From Solidesulfovibrio magneticus (GTDB lineage Bacteria > Desulfobacterota > Desulfovibrionia > Desulfovibrionales > Desulfovibrionaceae): 30,619 nucleotides of DNA. A model generated the notes under the pieces. It ran no database searches. It saw nothing but the letters and a program-made list of their open reading frames with translations, and was not told the DNA's origin. The position numbers were made by a program, and so were the translations under genes. The stretch covers positions 1 to 30,619 of the forward strand of contig DLGG01000026.1 in assembly GCA_002482565.1 (NCBI GenBank), read 5' to 3'. This document shows positions 1 to 7,162 of the stretch, one piece after another; within the stretch, counting starts at the first letter, position 1; every line of letters begins with the position of its first letter.

Positions 1-243
1 GTGTCCACCATCCATGGGCATTTGCTCGCCTACGTGGCCTGGGGCAAGATCGCGGCGGCTTCTGTCTGCGGCTTGCCCGACGAGCTCATGGCCCGGGCGC
101 GCGAGACCCTGTCGCGGCTGCGGCGCGAGGGCGTTCCGGGCCTGGGCGCCGCCCACGAGGCCCTTGGCGGCGCGGTCTCGTTCGAGGCCCTGCGCTGCAT
201 CGACGCCGAGCTTCGGGCCAAGGCCCGGGACGGGCAGGAGTGA
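1..243 (+). CDS. 3' end of an unidentified gene (partial)
   Basis: An open frame runs from the first base of the window to TGA at 241-243, giving about 80 residues; the GTG at base 1 may be an internal valine rather than a start, so the gene probably begins outside the window. The peptide is rich in Ala, Arg and Leu, with an amphipathic helical stretch (residues ~28-45) and no membrane segment. I do not recognise the family. Its stop overlaps the ATG of the next gene (TGATG at 241-245), so the two are probably translationally coupled and in one operon. GC-rich third positions fit real coding. Confidence 0.6.
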   Translation: MSTIHGHLLAYVAWGKIAAASVCGLPDELMARARETLSRLRREGVPGLGAAHEALGGAVSFEALRCIDAELRAKARDGQE

Positions 244-2243
244 TGGCGTCCCAAGCGGTTGCCGGTACGAACGAGGCGCGCCAAGGACAGGAGCCGGCCG
301 GCGGGTTTGTGTCGGGCGCGGCGAGGCTTTTGCGCAACAGGCCCTTGCGCTTTACCGTCCTGGCCGTGGTGGCGGCGCTCCAGGGCGTGCTGTTCCTGTC
401 GGGCTACCGCCTCACCCCCGACCAGTTGGCCTTGCATCGGGTGTCCATGCAGGGCTTTGACGCCATCTGGACCGAGTCCGTGGCCGCCGCCGTGGTGTCC
501 GGGCGTTTTTGCTTTTTCTTCTCGCCGCTGTCGTATTACGCCGAGTTGCTGTCCGACTATTTCGTGGCCCGGGCGCTGTTTGTCGGCGTCTACTTTGGTC
601 TCTTGTGGGCCTTTGCCGTCTATTGGGCCCGGCTGGTCCAGGCCGAGGCCGCCACACTGTTGCTGCTGTTGCTCGTGTCCCTGCAAATCCTCGATTTCAA
701 CAACCTGCCGCCCAACAGCTTCACCATCGCGTTTACCCTGCCGGCCTTGCTGCTGGTGTGCTCGCGCCTTGTCATGTTGTCATGGGACGGCGCGCTCTCC
801 CAGGCCTCGACGGCCAAGCGGCTGGGCCTTTTCGCCGTGGTGCTGGCCGCCTATCTGGCCAGCGACTACGTCTTTATTTTCGGCGTCTCCCTGCTGCTCC
901 TGGAGTACACTCTGTCCTGGTGGCGCGGCCAGGGCGGGTTGGCCGCAAAGTTCAAGGGAATTCTCTGGCGCAAGAAAACCTGGTTCGACGCGGCCCCGGT
1001 GGCCTTGGCCGCCCTGGCCTACGGCGGCTGGCGGCTGCTCCATCCCCCGGCCTACGCCGGCACCACCCTGGCCGCGACCTTCGATCCGATCCTGATCCTG
1101 GCCACGGCCGCAACCCACGCCGTGGGCGGCTTCACCCCGGCCCGGCCCGAGCTTTACGCCGTTCTGGCGGCCAACGCCTCGCCGCCGCCCGGCGGCTGGC
1201 TCCCCCTGGCCGGCGTGTTTGTCGGCAGCGCCTTTCTGGGGGCGGCCACGCTCCATGAGCAGCGGGGACTGGCCTTGGGCAAACGCTTGGCGGCGGCCTG
1301 CCTCGGGCTGGCCTTTTTCGTCGTCCTGCCCTTGGCGCTTTCGCCCAAGTACCAGCAATTGCAGCTGGAACATCTGCCGGCCTATGTCGACAGCCGGTTC
1401 GCCTTCTTGTGGGCTGCGGCCGCACTGGCCTGTCTCGTTTGCCTTCTTGGCCGGCACCTCGGCCACGGAGCGCGGCGGCTTTTCTTCTCGACCCTGTTCG
1501 GGGCAGTCCTGGGCGCTGCCTCGGCCTATACCTATTGTCATAACGCGGACATGAGCCAGGCCATGCTGGAGTACACGGCCGCCTGGGACCGGGCCGGAGG
1601 CCTCGCTGCCGAGGCGCGCAATGCCGCTGGGGCGAACAGTCCCGAAGCGGGCAGCCTAAACGGCGGTATTGCCGCCCGCGTCGATCCGTATGGATTGGTG
1701 GCGGGCCATCCTGAATTCGACCTGGAGGCCTATTGGCGGCAGTACGTGGCCTGGCGCGAAGCGCGCCGGGAGGACGCCTGGCTTGGCGTAAGCCTCGGGC
1801 GTTTTGCCGCCCGGCCCGTGACGCTTACTCCCGGCCGTCTCTACGCGGCGGCAGAGCTGCCTCGGCGGTTTTACGGCCGCGCCGGCTGGTATTGGCCGGC
1901 CGCCTGGGGCGTCTACAGCCGGGGCGAGCGGGCCTGTCTGCCGTTTGAGGGCGTGGCCCCCGGCAAGGACGGTGTGCTGGCCTTCACCGCCGGCGGGGTG
2001 CTGGCTCCGGGGCGGGATTTCCAGGCGCTGGAGGTTTGGGTCAACGGTAAGCGGCTGGCGACGCTGAACCTGACGGCTACGCCGGCCGTGCTGCAGGTGG
2101 CCGTGCCCGGCAAGCTGCTCACTGGCGGACTGGCGACGTTCGAATTTCGCGTGGATAGGGTGTTTTCGCCGGCCTCGCTGGGTGGGGAAGACCACCGACG
2201 GCTCGGGTTTGCCTTGCTCAACGTCCTGTTCGTCCAGCCCTGA
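243..2243 (+). CDS. Large polytopic membrane protein with C-terminal beta-rich domain, function unknown
   Basis: The product has 666 residues from ATG 243; a GTG at 240 is an alternative start in the same frame. A purine-rich AGGAG lies at 236-240, only 2 nt from the ATG, so the exact start is uncertain. About nine to eleven hydrophobic segments are visible (for example residues ~36-54, 110-127, 137-150, 161-178, 195-222), followed by a long soluble tail. The tail holds a W-x-W...WGVYSRGE-type motif (around residues 540-560) and beta-strand-like repeats to the end. This tail resembles the sugar-binding-like C-terminal domains of some glycosyltransferase-type membrane proteins, but that is an inference from the motif. 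No catalytic motif was recognised. It is coupled to the upstream partial gene. A cell-envelope role is likely; the activity is unknown. Confidence 0.8.
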   Translation: MASQAVAGTNEARQGQEPAGGFVSGAARLLRNRPLRFTVLAVVAALQGVLFLSGYRLTPDQLALHRVSMQGFDAIWTESVAAAVVSGRFCFFFSPLSYYAELLSDYFVARALFVGVYFGLLWAFAVYWARLVQAEAATLLLLLLVSLQILDFNNLPPNSFTIAFTLPALLLVCSRLVMLSWDGALSQASTAKRLGLFAVVLAAYLASDYVFIFGVSLLLLEYTLSWWRGQGGLAAKFKGILWRKKTWFDAAPVALAALAYGGWRLLHPPAYAGTTLAATFDPILILATAATHAVGGFTPARPELYAVLAANASPPPGGWLPLAGVFVGSAFLGAATLHEQRGLALGKRLAAACLGLAFFVVLPLALSPKYQQLQLEHLPAYVDSRFAFLWAAAALACLVCLLGRHLGHGARRLFFSTLFGAVLGAASAYTYCHNADMSQAMLEYTAAWDRAGGLAAEARNAAGANSPEAGSLNGGIAARVDPYGLVAGHPEFDLEAYWRQYVAWREARREDAWLGVSLGRFAARPVTLTPGRLYAAAELPRRFYGRAGWYWPAAWGVYSRGERACLPFEGVAPGKDGVLAFTAGGVLAPGRDFQALEVWVNGKRLATLNLTATPAVLQVAVPGKLLTGGLATFEFRVDRVFSPASLGGEDHRRLGFALLNVLFVQP

Positions 2244-2376
2244 GGCGCAAGAGCTGCAAGCCGGCATCGTTTGCCCAAGAGACAAGCCCATCGGCGCAAG
2301 ATGTTTCCGGCCGGTCGCCCTTGGCCCGTGAGCGGCGATGGCCGGCCAAGACACCCGCGCCAAGCAATGAAAAAAA

Positions 2377-2404
2377 GCCCGGACCGACGCGCGTCGGTCC
2401 GGGC
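2377..2404. terminator. Bidirectional terminator between the membrane-protein gene and purE
   Basis: A perfect 28-nt palindrome: GCCCGGACCGACGC at 2377-2390 followed directly by its complement at 2391-2404. Read as RNA this gives a stem of about 12 pairs with a CGCG loop. It has six A before it and CTTTT after it, so it can end transcription in both directions, serving the rightward gene ending at 2243 and the leftward purE ending at 2427. Confidence 0.85.
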
Positions 2405-2426
2405 CTTTTACCTGAAAAAAGCGCGG

Positions 2427-2924
2427 CTAGAGCTTGCTGCCGAGCTTGGCGGCGGCGGTTTCCACGTCGCTGGCAAAGCCTTCGCGGGCGGCGCGGATGC
2501 GGCCGGCCAGTTCGGCGTCGCCCAGGGCCAGGATGGAGGCGGCCAGCCAGGCGGCGTTTTTCGCGCCGGCTCCGTCCAGGGCCACGGTGGCCACCGGGTA
2601 GCCCGGGGGCATCTGCACGGTGGAGAGCATGGAATCAAGGCCGCCCAGAGCCGAACCCGGGGCGGAAAGCGGCACGCCGATGACGGGCTTTATGGTGCGG
2701 GCGGCCACGGCCCCGGCCAGGTGGGCGGCCAGGCCGGCGGCGCAGATGAATATCTGGCAGCCCCGGGCCTCGCACTCGCGGATGACCCGCTCGGTGCGCT
2801 CCAGGGTGCGGTGGGCCGAGGTGACGGTGAAGATGTGTTCGATGCCCAAGGAATCAAGGACCTTGGAGCACGGACGCATTTTCTCTTCGTCGGACATGGA
2901 GCCGATCAAAATGGCGATGCGCAT
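2427..2924 (-). CDS. purE: N5-carboxyaminoimidazole ribonucleotide mutase (PurE)
   Basis: PurE converts N5-CAIR to CAIR in de novo purine synthesis in the cytoplasm. The 165-residue product has the usual length and signatures of class I PurE: an N-terminal GSMSDEEKM nucleotide-site loop (residues 8-16), SAHRT near residue 40, the glycine-rich CAAGLAAHLAG loop, and GLDSMLSTVQMPPGYPVATV followed by GAKNAAW. Two positions differ slightly from the common pattern (AHRTL where AHRTP is usual, AAHLAG where AAHLPG is usual). It starts at ATG 2924 directly after the purD stop codon, with a GGGAGGG ribosome site inside the end of purD, so it is the second gene of a purD-purE operon. A strong terminator follows at 2377-2404. 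Confidence 0.95.
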   Translation of the reverse strand: MRIAILIGSMSDEEKMRPCSKVLDSLGIEHIFTVTSAHRTLERTERVIRECEARGCQIFICAAGLAAHLAGAVAARTIKPVIGVPLSAPGSALGGLDSMLSTVQMPPGYPVATVALDGAGAKNAAWLAASILALGDAELAGRIRAAREGFASDVETAAAKLGSKL

Positions 2925-4211
2925 CTATTTTCCCTCCCGTTTGAGGCCCTTGTCGCCGATGTCGCGGCGGCAAAACGCCCCGTCGAAATGCAATTTTTCC
3001 ACAGCCCGGTAGGCCGTCGCCTTGGCCTGGGCCAGACCGTCGCCAAGGGCCGTCACGCCCAGCACCCGGCCGCCCGAGGTCACGACCTGGCCGTCAACGA
3101 GCTTGGTGCCGGCCTGAAACACCTTGACCAGTCCGCCGCCGGCCGCCTCGGCCGCCTCGATGCCGGTGATGGGCATACCCTTGGGGTAGCTGCCCGGATA
3201 GCCCGGCGCGGCCATGACCACGCACAGGGCGCTTTTGTCCGACCAGCGCACCAGTTCCGGGCTGAGCCTGCCGGCCCGGCAGGCCAGCATGATGGCCGGC
3301 AGGTCGCTTTCTAGGCGCATGAGCAGCGGCTGGCACTCCGGGTCGCCGAAACGGACGTTGTATTCGAGCACCTTGGGGCCGGCCTCGGTCATCATGAGCC
3401 CGGCGTAGAGGATGCCGGTGAAGGGATGGCCGCGCTTGGCCATTTCCTTTAAAATGGGATGGATGACCAGCTCCATCATCTCGGCGTAGCGCGCGGGCGG
3501 CAGCACCGGAGCCGGACAGTAGGCCCCCATGCCGCCAGTGTTGGGGCCCTGATCGCCGTCAAAGACCGCCTTGTGGTCCTGGCAGGCGGTCATGGGCACG
3601 GCGGTTTTCCCGTCGCAAAAAGCCAGGAACGAGGCTTCCTCGCCCACGAGCATTTCTTCCACCACTACCGTGCCGCCGGCCGCGCCAAAGGCCTTGTCCA
3701 CCATGGCTTCGTCGATGGCGGCCAGAGCTTGGTCCGTCTGCGTGCAGACCGTGACGCCCTTGCCGGCGGCCAGGCCGTCGGCCTTGACCACCACGGGCCG
3801 GCCGAGGTCCTTGGCGTAGGCCCGGGCCTTGGCCGCGTCGGTAAACGACGCGTAGGCGGCGGTGGGCACGCCGGCCGCGGTCATGACGTCCTTGGCAAAG
3901 GCCTTGCTGCCCTCAAGCTGGGCGGCGTAGGCGTCGGGGCCAAAGCAGGGCACGCCGGCGGTTTCCAGGGCGTCGCGCAGCCCGGCCACCAGCGGCGCTT
4001 CCGGGCCGACCACGACCAGATCCATGCCCCGATCCTTGGCCAGGGCCACGATGCCGGGCACGTCGGTGTCGGCAAGCGGCACGTTCTCGCCGCAGGTCGC
4101 GGTGCCGCCGTTGCCCGGCGCGGCGATGACCGCCGACACGTCGGGGCTTTTGAGCAGGGTATGGGCCAGGGCGTGCTCGCGGCCGCCGGAGCCGACCACC
4201 AGAATGCGCAT
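2925..4211 (-). CDS. purD: Phosphoribosylamine-glycine ligase (GAR synthetase, PurD)
   Basis: PurD joins phosphoribosylamine and glycine using ATP, the second step of purine synthesis. The 428-residue product begins MRILVVGSGGREHALA, the typical PurD N-terminus, and carries the ATP-grasp motifs: DGLAAGKGV, VEEMLVGEE, GPNTGGMGAYCPAP and EYNVRFGDPECQ. The open frame runs 60 codons further upstream, but ATG 4211 is chosen because the family N-terminus starts there and AAGGAGG lies 7 nt ahead of it. The stop TAG abuts the purE ATG. No PurR-like operator or riboswitch was recognised upstream. Confidence 0.96.
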   Translation of the reverse strand: MRILVVGSGGREHALAHTLLKSPDVSAVIAAPGNGGTATCGENVPLADTDVPGIVALAKDRGMDLVVVGPEAPLVAGLRDALETAGVPCFGPDAYAAQLEGSKAFAKDVMTAAGVPTAAYASFTDAAKARAYAKDLGRPVVVKADGLAAGKGVTVCTQTDQALAAIDEAMVDKAFGAAGGTVVVEEMLVGEEASFLAFCDGKTAVPMTACQDHKAVFDGDQGPNTGGMGAYCPAPVLPPARYAEMMELVIHPILKEMAKRGHPFTGILYAGLMMTEAGPKVLEYNVRFGDPECQPLLMRLESDLPAIMLACRAGRLSPELVRWSDKSALCVVMAAPGYPGSYPKGMPITGIEAAEAAGGGLVKVFQAGTKLVDGQVVTSGGRVLGVTALGDGLAQAKATAYRAVEKLHFDGAFCRRDIGDKGLKREGK

Positions 4212-4532
4212 GTCGCGCCTCCTTGCGCGGGAGATATGCCCAAGCTCCCGGCGTCGGGAAAACCCGGCCGGAACCATTGGGAACGCTCCCCGCGATATAT
4301 TGGCTGTCGTGCGGGAAGGGCGGCCGGGAAACCCGGTACAGCCCATCCCAAAGGAAAAAAATGAATTAGCCGCAACGCCCGAAAAAGGCAAACCGGTCCG
4401 GGAGTCTCGGCAGGCTCCCGGACCGGCGTAAAACGGCTTCCCAGGCCTAACTAGTCTACTTCCAAGGGGGATCTCCGGACCCGTTTGAGCGCCCTTGGCC
4501 GGTTGTCCGAAAAAATAGACTCCCGAAGTATT
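4212..4532. other. Intergenic region between chemoreceptor 1 and purD
   Basis: About 320 bp without a gene. It holds the chemoreceptor 1 terminator (4393-4426) and must contain the leftward purD promoter. An AATATATCG stretch read leftward near 4300 is a possible -10, but I see no matching -35 at the right distance. No purine riboswitch-like structure was recognised. Confidence 0.5.
4393..4426 (-). terminator. Rho-independent terminator of chemoreceptor 1
   Basis: A perfect 12-bp inverted repeat, CCGGTCCGGGAG at 4393-4404 and its complement at 4415-4426, with a 10-nt loop. Reading leftward, the hairpin is followed by TTTGCCTTTTT, the expected T-rich tail. It lies about 105 bp past the stop codon of the chemoreceptor gene. 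Confidence 0.8.
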
Positions 4533-6872
4533 TTATTGGCCAAGAGCCCTGGGCGCGTCGTTTGCACTACCCAGGCTGACCATCAAACTGTTGAGTTCCT
4601 GGGCCTGCCGGGCCAGATCGGACACCGCCTGGGCCGACTGGTGCATGGCCTGGGCGGTTTCGTGGGCAATGGCGCTGATGGATTCCACCGACCGGTTGAT
4701 TTCCTCGGAAGTGGCCGACTGCTGCTCGGCCGCCGTGGCGATGGCCCGGACCTGATCGCCGGCCGCCTCCACCACGGAGACGATCTCCGACAGCGCCGCC
4801 TCGGATTTCTCGGCCAGCCCCGAAGCCGTCTCGACCTTGGACACGGCCCGCTCCACCCGGGACACAGCATCGGCCGTGCCGCGCTGGATGCCGGCGATGG
4901 ATTGGCCCACTTCCTTGGTGGCGTTCATGGTTTTTTCGGCCAGTTTGCGAACCTCATCGGCGACCACGGCAAAGCCGCGCCCGGCCTCGCCGGCCCGGGC
5001 CGCTTCGATGGCGGCATTAAGCGCCAAGAGGTTTGTCTGGTCGGCGATGTCGGAAATGACGTCCATGATGGCCCCGATGCCCTTGGCCTGTTCGCCCAGG
5101 CCCCGCATGTTGTCGGTCAAGACCACCGCTTCCTCACGGATGGAACTCACGGCGGTCTCCACGTCGGCCACGAGTTTCGCGCCGCCCCGGGCCTTGTCCC
5201 GGGCCAGTTCGGCGCTGCCGGCCGTGGCGGCGGCGTTTCGGGCCACTTCCATGATGGTGGCGTTCATCTCTTCCACGGCCGTGGCGGTTTCCTGGACGCG
5301 GCTGCTTTGTTCCTCGGCTCCCCGACTGGACTGTTCGATCTGGGCCGAGAGTTCCTCGGAGGCGGCGGCCACCCGGTCGGCCACGGCCGAGGCGCTGGCG
5401 GCGGTTTGGGCGATGACCGCGTTTTGTTCCTCGATTTGGCGCTTTTGTTCGTAGAGTTCGGTGATGTCGTTCCAGAAGGAAATGGAGCCGAGCAGGGTGC
5501 CGTCGAGGTCGTAAAACGGCGTGGTGCGCACGGCGATGCGCAGCTTGCGGCCGGCCACGGTGATGAAGTCGTTTTCCGCCGCGAGCATCCGGCGTTCCTG
5601 AATGGCCCGGTCGGAAAGGGTGTTCTTGGCCGGATCGTTCAAATAGAACTGGCCCGAGGTTTGGCCGACGTAGGATTTGCCGGGCTCGTATTTGTCGAGG
5701 AGCCGGCTGATTTCCTCGTTGTGCCACAGCATCTTGAAGTCCGGCCCGACGATGCCGCAGGGGGAGGGGATGCCGTTTAACACGCCTTGGGCGAAGCCGA
5801 GCTTGGCTTTGAGCTCGGCCACCATCTGGCGCAGGTTTTCGCCGAAGGTCGCCAATTCGGCTCTGAGGCGGCAGGGTATGGCGGCATCGAAGTCGCCGCC
5901 GGCCACCTTGGCGGTGAAATTGCTCAGACACAGCAGCGGCCGCAGCACCAGCCGGCGGGTGATGAGCACAATAACGGCCACGACCAGGGCGGCCACGCCC
6001 AGCCCCAGGGCAATGAGCGTGTTGCGCTGCGTAATGGCCGGGGCGGCCATCTCATTGACGTAATAGGACATGCACACCAGCCAGCCGGTGGCCGGGATGC
6101 GGGCCACGCTCATGACCTTCCTTTCGCCCTTCCAGTCGTATTCAAAAGAACCGTTGCCCTTGGCCAAGGCCTGGCGCACGAAGTCGTCGCCGGACACGTC
6201 TTTGAGGATCATGGATTTGTCCAGGGGATGGGAAATGAGCACGCCGGCCGAATCGATGATGAAGCCGTAGCCGCGCTGGCCGAAGCGCACCGGATCGACG
6301 GTGGCGGCGGTGAAGCGGTCCCACAGGGGCGAAGCGGCCACGCCGCCGAGCAGCTTGCCGTCCTTGTCGCGGATGGCCTTGGCCACGACATAGATCAGGG
6401 AGTCACCGGAAGCGGCCTTGAACACGGATTTGCTGAACGCCAGGTCCTGGCCGCCCAGAATAGCTTTGACGTAGTCGCGGTCCTTGCGGTCGCCGCCGGT
6501 CAGATCCTTGCCGTCGGCGTTGACGCCGGCCACAATCTTGCCCGTGGCGTCGAAGACGAAAAAGGAGAAGTAGTCCTTGAAGGCGTCGATGTAGTTGCGC
6601 AGGCGTTCCTGGGTCCGGGGCACGTCACCGGCAAAGGCCGCCTGGATGGCGGCCTGATCGGCCAGGGAATCGGCCAGGGACGCCGTGCCTTTGATGTAGT
6701 TCTCCGCCGAGCGCGAGGCCATGGCGGCGGTTTGCTCTAGGGAATTTTCCTCGACTTCCTGGATCATGGAAAAGGAGGAACCGGATGCGTACAGCACGAG
6801 GGCCGCGACGCCGGCCAAAATGGTCGCTGCGACGGATGCGGCGATGATGGTGGTGATGCCTGTCTTGCCCAT
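4533..6872 (-). CDS. Methyl-accepting chemotaxis protein 1 (dCache-HAMP-PAS-MCP)
   Basis: A 779-residue inner-membrane chemoreceptor. A short cytoplasmic start (MGKTG) is followed by TM1 (~6-29), a periplasmic dCache-like sensor (~35-285) with the pocket motif GGDRKDRDYVK (~127-136), TM2 (~290-312), HAMP (~313-365), a PAS domain (~370-485) with GIPSPCGIVGPD, and the methyl-accepting signalling coiled coil. The hairpin tip reads DIADQTNLLALNAA then GRGFAVVADEVRKLAEKT, the CheA/CheW contact region. No CheR-tethering pentapeptide ends the protein (it ends PRALGQ). ATG 6872 is chosen because AAGGAGAACGCC precedes it; an open extension upstream has no hydrophobic start. The ligand is unknown. It has its own terminator and an odd leader inverted repeat (6889-6918), so it is probably a single transcription unit. 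Confidence 0.93.
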   Translation of the reverse strand: MGKTGITTIIAASVAATILAGVAALVLYASGSSFSMIQEVEENSLEQTAAMASRSAENYIKGTASLADSLADQAAIQAAFAGDVPRTQERLRNYIDAFKDYFSFFVFDATGKIVAGVNADGKDLTGGDRKDRDYVKAILGGQDLAFSKSVFKAASGDSLIYVVAKAIRDKDGKLLGGVAASPLWDRFTAATVDPVRFGQRGYGFIIDSAGVLISHPLDKSMILKDVSGDDFVRQALAKGNGSFEYDWKGERKVMSVARIPATGWLVCMSYYVNEMAAPAITQRNTLIALGLGVAALVVAVIVLITRRLVLRPLLCLSNFTAKVAGGDFDAAIPCRLRAELATFGENLRQMVAELKAKLGFAQGVLNGIPSPCGIVGPDFKMLWHNEEISRLLDKYEPGKSYVGQTSGQFYLNDPAKNTLSDRAIQERRMLAAENDFITVAGRKLRIAVRTTPFYDLDGTLLGSISFWNDITELYEQKRQIEEQNAVIAQTAASASAVADRVAAASEELSAQIEQSSRGAEEQSSRVQETATAVEEMNATIMEVARNAAATAGSAELARDKARGGAKLVADVETAVSSIREEAVVLTDNMRGLGEQAKGIGAIMDVISDIADQTNLLALNAAIEAARAGEAGRGFAVVADEVRKLAEKTMNATKEVGQSIAGIQRGTADAVSRVERAVSKVETASGLAEKSEAALSEIVSVVEAAGDQVRAIATAAEQQSATSEEINRSVESISAIAHETAQAMHQSAQAVSDLARQAQELNSLMVSLGSANDAPRALGQ

Positions 6873-6888
6873 GGCGTTCTCCTTGGTG

Positions 6889-6918
6889 TGCGACGTCTGA
6901 TGCTGTTTGGACGTCGCA
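6889..6918. repeat. Leader inverted repeat ahead of chemoreceptor 1
   Basis: TGCGACGTC at 6889-6897 and GACGTCGCA at 6910-6918 form a perfect 9-bp inverted repeat with a 12-nt spacer. Each arm also contains the self-complementary GACGTC. It lies 17-46 nt upstream of the start codon, just outside the ribosome site, so it could be an operator or an mRNA leader hairpin. Confidence 0.6.
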
Positions 6919-6925
6919 TCGGTGG

Positions 6926-6953
6926 TTGCTATTGCGCCACAGCTGACTGTCAC
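6926..6953 (-). promoter_or_regulatory. Possible sigma70 promoter of chemoreceptor 1
   Basis: Read leftward: GTGACA (6953-6948), 16-nt spacer, TAGCAA (6931-6926). The -35 box is good and the -10 weak. If real, transcription would begin around 6919, at the edge of the inverted repeat at 6889-6918. Confidence 0.3.
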
Positions 6954-7041
6954 CACTCTGGAAACGACAAGCGGTCGGGTACGGGGCTGCTCGGGACTGG
7001 CCCTTGCGGTGTCGGCAACCGCAGGGCGTCATGTAGGAAAA

Positions 7042-7082
7042 CGCCGCCCGCACGACCGCTTCTGCGGACTGTGCGGACGGCG
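7042..7082 (-). terminator. Probable terminator of chemoreceptor 2
   Basis: Read leftward, CGCCG-T-CCGCAC and CCGC pair with GCGG, GTGCGG and CGGCG around an AGAA loop, interrupted by a small internal loop, and TTTTCC follows. It lies about 80 bp after the stop at 7163. The imperfect stem lowers confidence. Confidence 0.6.
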
Positions 7083-7162
7083 CCGAATGCGGACGACCCG
7101 GCGTCGCTTGTGGGCAATGGGGGAATGCCTACTTTGAAAATGGGAAATGGGCAAGCCTTACG

